Assembly: GCA_019232645.1 (NCBI GenBank)
Contig: JAFANO010000750.1
Location: forward strand, 1 to 5,070
Direction of reading: 5' to 3'
Source: Planctomycetaceae bacterium
GTDB taxonomy: Bacteria > Planctomycetota > Planctomycetia > Isosphaerales > Isosphaeraceae
DNA length: 5,070 nucleotides
This document shows positions 1-5,070 of the stretch, piece after piece. The first letter of the stretch is position 1, and each line of letters begins with the position of its first letter. Under the pieces are notes generated by a model. The model had not been told where the DNA came from. It saw only the letters and a program-made list of their open reading frames with translations, and did not search any database. The translations under genes were made by a program, and so were the position numbers.

Positions 1-409
1 GCAAAAAGGCGCTGACCCAGGCGCCGCTCTGGCCGTGCCGCTGGAACGGCTCGATGGGCTCGAGCAGGAGCTTGCCGCTCGGGTTGCCGGTCATGGTGCT
101 GAAGCGTTTGCCGGCGAGATACTCGTCCGGCACCGGCTTGCCGTGCATCTGCTTCAGGGCCGGCTTGTAGTCGAAGAGCTCGACGTGGGTCGGGCCGCCG
201 TTCTGGAACAGGTAGATGACGTGCTTGGCCCTGGCCGGGAAGTGGGGCAGGTCCGGCAGGCCGCCGAAGCGACGGCCGGCGGGGTCCTCGGCGGCGAGGC
301 CGTCGCGGCTCAGCAACCACGAGAGCGCCGCGGTCCCGAGGCCGCACGCAGACCGGCCGAAGAACTCGCGACGCGTGACAAGGAGGCGATTCTCTCGCAG
401 CGGGTCCAC
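1..409 (-). CDS. DUF1501 family Tat-exported protein, 5' part only (runs off the left edge)
   Basis: The first 136 residues are visible; family members are usually about 400-500 residues, so most of the protein lies outside the window. The start is a GTG at 409-407, three bases after the stop of the upstream gene, with AAGGAG at 421-416 six bases before it. Residues 12-17 read TRREFF, a good twin-arginine motif, followed by a mildly hydrophobic stretch (CGLGTAALSWLL) and an Ala-Ala near residue 40. This indicates export of a folded protein through Tat. Residues 62-83 contain KHVIYLFQNGGPTHVELFDY followed by KP, the hallmark N-terminal block of DUF1501. The family is placed in the alkaline phosphatase/sulfatase-like fold group; its reaction and substrate are not established. 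Position 77 is Glu where many members have Asp. Family assignment is secure; biochemical role is unknown. Confidence 0.93.
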   Translation of the reverse strand, partial: MDPLRENRLLVTRREFFGRSACGLGTAALSWLLSRDGLAAEDPAGRRFGGLPDLPHFPARAKHVIYLFQNGGPTHVELFDYKPALKQMHGKPVPDEYLAGKRFSTMTGNPSGKLLLEPIEPFQRHGQSGAWVSAFL

Positions 410-412
410 GGC

Positions 413-2956
413 TCACTCCTTGATCAGGGCTTCGTCGAGGTTGAGGATCGCCGAGCAGAGCGCCGCGAAGGTCGCGTACTCGACCGGGTCGAGCGCCTGG
501 TTGCGCGGCGAATCTCCCGCGGCGAGGTACTTCTTCGCGGCCTCGCGGTCGGCGGCGAACTCGCGACCGACCCGGACGACGCTCGCCAGGAGCACCCGCG
601 CCTCCTCGGCGGTCGGCTTGCGGGCGAGGACCAGGCGGAAGGCCAGCTCGACCCGCTCGTCGGGTGAGGAGCCGGCGGTCGTCAGCACCCGCTCGGCCAT
701 CGCGCGGGCGGCCTCGACATAGGTCACGTCGTTCAGGGTCGTCAGCGCGTGCAGCGGCGTGTTGGTGCGGGTCGGCTTGACCACGCAGGTCTGGCGCGCG
801 GCGTTGTCGAAGAACTCCGTCGGGCCGACGATCCGACGCCAGAAGGTGTACACGCTCCGGCGGTAGAGCGCCTCGCCCTTGTCCCGCTGATACCGCTTCG
901 TCCCGAAGGTCGCCTCCTCCCAGACGCCCTCGGGCTGGTAGGGCTTCACGGGAGGCCCGCCGACCTTGCGGACCAGCAGGCCGCTGGCGGCCAGCGCCTG
1001 GTCCCGGATCATCCAGGCGGGCAGGCGGAACCTCGGGCCGCGCGCCAGCAGGCGGTTCCGCGGGTCGCGCTCGGCCAGCGCGGGCGGGATGCGCGATGAC
1101 TGGCGGTAGGTCGCGCTGGTCACGATCAGCCGATGGAGCCGCTTCAGGTCCCAGCCGGTCCGGACGAACTCCGTCGCCAGCCAGTCGAGCAGCTCGGGGT
1201 GCGTCGGCGCCTCGCCCTGAACGCCGAAGTCCTCGGGCGTCTTGACCAGGCCGATCCCGAAGAACTGCTGCCAGGCGCGATTGACCGTCACGCGGGCCGT
1301 GAGCGGGTTGTCCGGCGAGACCAGCCAGCGCGCCAGGCCGAGCCGGTTCCTCGGCGCGCCGGGCGGCAACGGGGGCAGGGACGTGGGGACGTCCGGGTCG
1401 ACCTTCTCGGTCGGCTTCTCGTAGGAGCCTCGGGCCAGGAGGAAGGTCTCGCGCGGCCGGGGCATGTCCTCCATGACCATGACCCGCGGGATCGTTTTGG
1501 AGAAGCCGTCACGGGCGTCGAGGGCCGCGCGCTGGGCTTTCAACTGGGCCGCGAAGGCGGGCTCGGCGGCCTCCCACTGCTTCTCCATCTGCTCGAGCTG
1601 TCCGCGATCGCGCCGCCCGGCGGGCACGTCGAGCAGCGCCACGACCTCAGACTTGAGGACCGTGGTCTTCGGCGAGACCGACGCCGGCGTCCCCGAGGGG
1701 TGGGGGAAGAGCTGCTGCTCCATCGCCTCGACGGCCTTCATGGCCTCGCGGAGGCTGGCGTCGAGGGCCTCGAGCTTCGTCGTCTGCTCCCTCGAGGGCA
1801 GCTCGATCACGGGAGGCGTCTGGGGATCGCCGCCGCCCCCGGTGACCGGGGTCTGGTTGAAGAATGCGAACAGGCTGTAATAGTCGCGCTGGGTGAGCGG
1901 GTCGTACTTGTGGTCGTGGCAGCGGCAGCAGTTGAACGTCAGGCCGAGCCAGACCGTCCCGGCCGTCTCGGCCATGTCCATGACGTAGTCGACGCGGTTC
2001 TCCTCGGCGATGCGGCCGCCTTCGCCGTTGATCATATGGTTGCGGCAGAAGCCCGTGGCGAGCTTCTGCTCGACGCCCGAGCCGGGCAGCAGGTCGCCGG
2101 CGAGCTGCCAGACCGTGAACTGGTCGAACGGCAGGTCCCGGTTCAGGGCCTCGATGGCCCAGTCGCGCCAGGGCCACATGGTCCGCTCGGCGTCGCCCTG
2201 ATAGCCGTTGGAATCGGCGTAACGGGCCGCGTCGAGCCACTCCCAGACCATGCGCTCGCCGTAATGCGGCGAGGCGAGCAGGCGATCGACCAGCCGCTCG
2301 TAAGCATCGGGGGCCGGGTCGGCGAGGAAGGCGTCGACTTCCTCGGGCGCGGGGGGCAGGCCGGTCAGGTCGAGCGTGACGCGGCGGATCAACGTCGCTC
2401 GCTCCGCCTCGGGCGAGGGGCTCATCCCCTCCGCCTCGAGCCGGGCCAGCACGAACCGGTCGATCGGATTGACGGGCCAGCCTCGCTCCCGGACCGCCGG
2501 GGGCTCGGACCGTCGCGGCGGCTCGAGGGCCCAATGTCTCCCCCACATCGCCCCCTCGTCGATCCAGCGCTTCAGCCGTTCGACCTGCGCGGGGGTCAGC
2601 GACCGTCCCGACTTGGGCGGCGGCATCACTTCGTCCGGGTCGCGGCTGGTGACGCGGAGGATGACCTCGCTCTCGTCACTCTTGCCGGGCACGATGACCG
2701 GGTCGGTCGCGCGGAGCGCCTGCTCCTTGAGGTCGAGCCGAAGGCCGGCCTTGCGGGTCTTGGCATCCGGCCCGTGGCAGCGGAAGCAGTTGTCGGAGAA
2801 GATGGGGAGGATCTCGCGGCTGAAGTCCACGGGCCCGGGCGTGCCGGCCCGCGCGACGGCCGGCCAGAAGGTCGTCGCCAGGACCAGGCATGCGCCCCAC
2901 CGTCGGACCGATCGTCCGAGCCGAAAGTGTCGAGTCGATGAGTGCTTGGGCCGCAT
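413..2956 (-). CDS. Exported PSCyt1-DUF1549-DUF1553 cytochrome-type protein
   Basis: This 847-residue protein has the three-part planctomycete architecture. Residues 1-37 are a Sec signal peptide: a basic start (RSVRRW), a hydrophobic core and a VARA cleavage site after Ala37. Residues about 44-137 form the PSCyt1 (cytochrome C-like) domain with CFRCH at 57-61 and EVMPPP at 109-114, Met111 being a candidate axial heme ligand. DUF1549 follows from about NPID (163-166) to about 370 and contains CCRCHDHKYDP (343-353), a second CxxCH. DUF1553 spans about 536-815, opening with RNRLGLARWL. Between them, residues about 386-480 are rich in Lys, Glu, Gln and Ala and look helical or coiled-coil. The ATG at 2956 is chosen because GAGGA precedes it and the signal peptide follows; a TTG at 3049 would add 31 residues before the signal peptide. 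Function is unknown; a secreted redox or degradative role is inference. Confidence 0.94.
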   Translation of the reverse strand: MRPKHSSTRHFRLGRSVRRWGACLVLATTFWPAVARAGTPGPVDFSREILPIFSDNCFRCHGPDAKTRKAGLRLDLKEQALRATDPVIVPGKSDESEVILRVTSRDPDEVMPPPKSGRSLTPAQVERLKRWIDEGAMWGRHWALEPPRRSEPPAVRERGWPVNPIDRFVLARLEAEGMSPSPEAERATLIRRVTLDLTGLPPAPEEVDAFLADPAPDAYERLVDRLLASPHYGERMVWEWLDAARYADSNGYQGDAERTMWPWRDWAIEALNRDLPFDQFTVWQLAGDLLPGSGVEQKLATGFCRNHMINGEGGRIAEENRVDYVMDMAETAGTVWLGLTFNCCRCHDHKYDPLTQRDYYSLFAFFNQTPVTGGGGDPQTPPVIELPSREQTTKLEALDASLREAMKAVEAMEQQLFPHPSGTPASVSPKTTVLKSEVVALLDVPAGRRDRGQLEQMEKQWEAAEPAFAAQLKAQRAALDARDGFSKTIPRVMVMEDMPRPRETFLLARGSYEKPTEKVDPDVPTSLPPLPPGAPRNRLGLARWLVSPDNPLTARVTVNRAWQQFFGIGLVKTPEDFGVQGEAPTHPELLDWLATEFVRTGWDLKRLHRLIVTSATYRQSSRIPPALAERDPRNRLLARGPRFRLPAWMIRDQALAASGLLVRKVGGPPVKPYQPEGVWEEATFGTKRYQRDKGEALYRRSVYTFWRRIVGPTEFFDNAARQTCVVKPTRTNTPLHALTTLNDVTYVEAARAMAERVLTTAGSSPDERVELAFRLVLARKPTAEEARVLLASVVRVGREFAADREAAKKYLAAGDSPRNQALDPVEYATFAALCSAILNLDEALIKE
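416..421 (-). promoter_or_regulatory. Ribosome binding site of the DUF1501 gene, inside the end of the upstream gene
   Basis: Read on the minus strand, AAGGAG lies in the last codons of the DUF1553 gene, then TGAGCC, then GTG. The six-base spacing decides the GTG start. Because the site overlaps the upstream coding sequence and the genes are three bases apart, translational coupling is likely. Confidence 0.75.
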
Positions 2957-2960
2957 GACT

Positions 2961-2965
2961 TCCTC
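2961..2965 (-). promoter_or_regulatory. Ribosome binding site supporting the ATG at 2956
   Basis: On the minus strand the bases before the ATG read GAGGA then AGTC. This purine-rich Shine-Dalgarno-like site is four to five bases from the start. It favours the ATG at 2956 over the in-frame TTG at 3049, which would bury the signal peptide behind a polar extension. Confidence 0.55.
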
Positions 2966-2994
2966 GGGCTCGTCTTTCGAGGGCGAGGGTTGGG

Positions 2995-3011
2995 CAAGAT
3001 GGCCGATCTTG
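2995..3011. repeat. Perfect 6-bp inverted repeat, possible operator
   Basis: CAAGAT, five bases (GGCCG), then ATCTTG form a perfect inverted repeat 17 bases long. It lies just downstream of the candidate minus-strand -10 (3020-3015), where the transcription start of the leftward operon would fall, and between the candidate plus-strand -35 and -10. That placement suits a repressor operator acting on one or both genes. It could also be a chance dyad, or a hairpin in the leader RNA. Confidence 0.3.
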
Positions 3012-3125
3012 AATAGTATACAGTCCGTTGGACCCTCAGGGCGTCGCAAGAAAGCGGCCGGGGGCCCGCGTCATCCGACCACCCCGATCGCTGAGGCTCG
3101 ATGCGCCACGGCGCTGCGCGATTTA

Positions 3126-3130
3126 AAGGA
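3126..3130 (+). promoter_or_regulatory. Ribosome binding site of the oligoendopeptidase gene
   Basis: AAGGA lies seven bases before the ATG at 3138, inside an A-rich stretch (TTTAAAGGAAGACATC) that stands out from the GC-rich surroundings. It decides the start at 3138 although the reading frame stays open far upstream. Confidence 0.75.
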
Positions 3131-3137
3131 AGACATC

Positions 3138-4952
3138 ATGATCCAGCACGCACAAGAGACCAGCAGTGCCGATGGCGTTTCCTGGGACCTGGACGACCTC
3201 TACAGCGGGCCGGATGACCCGCAGATCGACCGCGACCTCGATGGCGCCCTCAACCGGGCAAAGGCCTTCGAGAGCGTCTACCGGGGCAAGATCGACACCG
3301 ACGGCGGGCCGGAGCCGGCCCTGCTGCTCGCCGCCTTGACCGAGCTCGAGGGGCTCTCGGAGCAGATGGACCGCCCGAGCGTGTACGCCGGCCTCCTGCA
3401 CGCCGCGAAGACCGATGACCCCCGGCGCGGCGCGCTGCTCGCCCACACCCGGGAGCGGTGGACCGCGATCAACAAACATCTGATCTTCTTCGACCTGGAG
3501 TGGGTCAAGGTCCCGGACGACGCCGCGACGGGGCTCATCGCCGCGCCCGCGCTGGCCCGATACCGGCACTACCTCGATCGGAAACGGGCGTGGCGGCCGC
3601 ACTACCTCAGCGAGCCGGAAGAGAAGGTCCTCGAGGAGAAGGCGGTCACCGGCCGGGCGGCCTTCGTGCGGCTCTTCGACGAGACGTGCGCGACGATCCG
3701 CTGCCCCTTCGAGCACGAAGGCCGGGGCGAGTCGCTGAGCATCCAGCAGATCCTGGCCAGGCTCTACGACGCCGATCGGGCGGTGCGCCAGGCGGCCGCG
3801 GCCGGGCTGACGGAAGGGTTGCGGGACAACTCCCGGCTGCTCACCTTCATCTTCAACACCGTGGTCCTCGACCACAAGTCCGACTGCGAGATGCGCCACT
3901 TCGTCGGCCCGATGGACTCGCGCCACCTGGCGAACGAGGTCGGGGACGACGTGGTCGAGGCCCTCATGACCGCGGCCGAGCGGCACCACGCGACGGTCCA
4001 CCGCTACTACCGGCTCAAGCAGCGGCTGTTGCGGCTCGACGTCCTGTACGATTACGACCGCTACGCCCCCCTCTTCCCGGACCTGCCGGGCTGCGACTGG
4101 CCGACCGCCCGTCGGATCGTCGAGGAGAGCTACGAGCGTTTCAGCCCCTGGGCCGGCGGCATCATCCGCGAGTTCTTCGAGGCGCGCTGGATCGACGCCG
4201 AGCTCCGGCCGGGCAAGCGCGGCGGCGCCTTCAGCAGCGGCGCGGTCCCCAGCGTCCACCCCTACATCCTGATGAACTACACCGACCGGCTCCGGGACGT
4301 GATGACGCTGGCCCATGAGCTGGGCCACGGGCTGCACCAGTACCTCTCGCGGGCGGTCGGCTATCTCCAGTGCGGCACGCCCCTGACGACCGCGGAGATG
4401 GCCAGCGTCTTCGGCGAGATGCTGACCTTCCAGCGGCTGCTGGAGTTGGACCCGTCCCCCCGGACCCGGCTGGCCTTGCTCTGCGGCAAGATCGAGGACG
4501 GCTTCGCGACGGTCTTCCGGCAGGTCGTACTCACCCGCTTCGAGCAGGCCCTGCACCGGGCCCGGCGCGAGCAGGGGGAGCAGTCCGCCGAGCAGATCAA
4601 TGCCTTGTGGCTGTCCGCCAATCGGCCGATGCACGGCGACGTGGTCCAGCTCACCGAGGGCTACGCCTGGTGGTGGCTCTACATCGGCCACTTCATCCGG
4701 TCGCCGTTCTACTGCTACGCCTACGCCTTCGGCGAGTTGCTCGTCCTGGCCTTGGTCCAGAAGTTCAAGCAGGAGGGCCCGTCGTTCGTGCCCAAGTACC
4801 TGGACCTGCTCGGCTCGGGCGGCTCGGATGCGCCCCACCGGCTCCTGGCCCGGCTCGATGTCGACGTCACCGACCCCGGCTTCTGGGAGCTGGGCCTGCG
4901 GCTCCTCGGAGAGATGGTGACCGAGGCGGAGCAGATCGCGGATCAGGTGTGA
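3138..4952 (+). CDS. pepF: M3 family zinc oligoendopeptidase (PepF-like)
   Basis: This 604-residue protein is about the usual PepF length. It should cleave short peptides in the cytoplasm, since no signal peptide or membrane segment is visible. Residues 15-22 (SWDLDDLY) match the conserved opening of PepF/M3 proteins. A helical N-terminal region follows, with the oligopeptidase F domain roughly at 115-185, then the M3 catalytic domain from about 200 to 590. The zinc site is intact: HELGH at 393-397 supplies His393, His397 and the catalytic Glu394, and Glu420 in TTAEMAS is the expected third ligand. The second conserved block, GHFIRSPFYCYAYAFGE (517-533), carries His518 and tyrosines 525, 527 and 529, in the region that contacts substrate in M3 enzymes. 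The ATG at 3138 has a good ribosome binding site. It is transcribed divergently from the exported cytochrome-type operon, with no obvious functional link. The exact clade and substrate range cannot be read from sequence alone. Confidence 0.94.
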   Translation: MIQHAQETSSADGVSWDLDDLYSGPDDPQIDRDLDGALNRAKAFESVYRGKIDTDGGPEPALLLAALTELEGLSEQMDRPSVYAGLLHAAKTDDPRRGALLAHTRERWTAINKHLIFFDLEWVKVPDDAATGLIAAPALARYRHYLDRKRAWRPHYLSEPEEKVLEEKAVTGRAAFVRLFDETCATIRCPFEHEGRGESLSIQQILARLYDADRAVRQAAAAGLTEGLRDNSRLLTFIFNTVVLDHKSDCEMRHFVGPMDSRHLANEVGDDVVEALMTAAERHHATVHRYYRLKQRLLRLDVLYDYDRYAPLFPDLPGCDWPTARRIVEESYERFSPWAGGIIREFFEARWIDAELRPGKRGGAFSSGAVPSVHPYILMNYTDRLRDVMTLAHELGHGLHQYLSRAVGYLQCGTPLTTAEMASVFGEMLTFQRLLELDPSPRTRLALLCGKIEDGFATVFRQVVLTRFEQALHRARREQGEQSAEQINALWLSANRPMHGDVVQLTEGYAWWWLYIGHFIRSPFYCYAYAFGELLVLALVQKFKQEGPSFVPKYLDLLGSGGSDAPHRLLARLDVDVTDPGFWELGLRLLGEMVTEAEQIADQV

Positions 4953-5070
4953 TGCCCTCGAACGGAACCGCCATCTCGTCGCAAAACCGGCTCGCAGTAC
5001 CCTTGCGTCAAGGTCTCTCCGGGTCCTACGGGATCGATCGCCAGCAGCAACTGGCACGGTCCTTCACGTC
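4953..5070. other. Downstream sequence with no supported gene or terminator
   Basis: The 118 bases after the peptidase stop hold no reading frame with a convincing start and ribosome binding site. I see no strong GC hairpin followed by a T-run on either strand, so the terminator of the peptidase gene is either factor-dependent or beyond the window. Confidence 0.5.

Larger units (their letters stand above)
2957..3137. promoter_or_regulatory. Divergent intergenic region carrying both promoters
   Basis: These 181 bases separate the start codons of two genes transcribed away from each other, so both promoters should lie here. The one relatively A/T-rich patch is GAATAGTATACAG at 3011-3023. On the minus strand this gives TATACT (3020-3015), a fair -10 hexamer for the leftward operon, but no convincing -35 lies 16-18 bases upstream. 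On the plus strand TTGGGC (2990-2995) and TAGTAT (3014-3019), 18 bases apart, are a weak match that could serve the peptidase gene. Neither assignment is firm because planctomycete promoter consensus is poorly defined. Short dyads also occur at 3023-3033 (GTCC/GGAC) and 3103-3114 (GCGC/GCGC). Confidence 0.4.

Noticed and set aside
35..667. A 210-codon plus-strand open frame at the left edge
   Set aside because: It is antisense to the DUF1501 start and the end of DUF1553, both of which have clear family motifs. Its translation shows no domain.
1133..2941. A 602-codon open frame on the plus strand, antisense to the DUF1549/DUF1553 gene
   Set aside because: It lies opposite a gene with a signal peptide, two CxxCH motifs and two known domains. 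Its translation is low-complexity and matches no family I recognise, so it is a GC-driven shadow.
2957..3049. TTG start at 3049 for the DUF1549/DUF1553 protein
   Set aside because: It would put 31 polar residues ahead of the signal peptide and would start upstream of the likely promoter patch. The ATG at 2956 has a purine-rich site at the right distance.
2376..3137. In-frame upstream extension of the peptidase reading frame (254 codons)
   Set aside because: It overlaps the 5' end of the divergent gene and crosses the intergenic region. The PepF-type N-terminus begins just after the ATG at 3138, which has its own ribosome binding site.
5005..5045. Possible terminator hairpin around GGGTCCTACGGGATCGATCGCC
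   Set aside because: The complementary arms are too short and imperfect, and no T-run follows on either strand.
3123..5057. A 644-codon open frame on the minus strand, antisense to the whole peptidase gene
   Set aside because: The plus-strand frame has clear M3 motifs and a ribosome binding site. The antisense translation is rich in Arg, Gly, Val and Pro with no recognisable domain, as expected when GC-rich codons suppress stops on the opposite strand.

Overview
This is a GC-rich window with a strong G/C preference at third codon positions. The gene content points to a planctomycete, and the base composition suggests an Isosphaeraceae-like lineage (inference). The main marker is a secreted PSCyt1-DUF1549-DUF1553 cytochrome-type protein followed directly by a Tat-exported DUF1501 protein. 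That pair is expanded in Planctomycetes and a few related phyla.

Layout: two genes run leftward and one runs rightward from a shared intergenic region of about 180 bp (2957-3137). Leftward, 2956-413 encodes an 847-residue exported protein with an N-terminal CxxCH cytochrome domain, a DUF1549 domain with a second CxxCH, and a DUF1553 domain. Three bases after its stop, the DUF1501 gene starts at a GTG (409) and runs off the left edge. Its ribosome binding site lies in the last codons of the upstream gene, so the two are almost certainly co-transcribed. Rightward, 3138-4952 encodes a 604-residue cytoplasmic zinc oligoendopeptidase of the PepF/M3 type with its metal site intact. The last 118 bases hold no gene I can support.

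How the genes work together: the leftward pair probably forms one export-targeted unit. The first protein leaves through Sec and could carry covalent heme. The second leaves folded through Tat and belongs to the alkaline phosphatase/sulfatase-like fold group. Their substrates are unknown. The oligoendopeptidase looks like an independent housekeeping peptide-degradation gene that shares only the divergent promoter region.

I found no RNA gene, mobile element, CRISPR array or clear terminator. Nothing here clearly amounts to a new system. The points most worth a second look are a perfect inverted repeat between the divergent genes, the two heme motifs in the DUF1549 protein, and the tight coupling of the exported pair.
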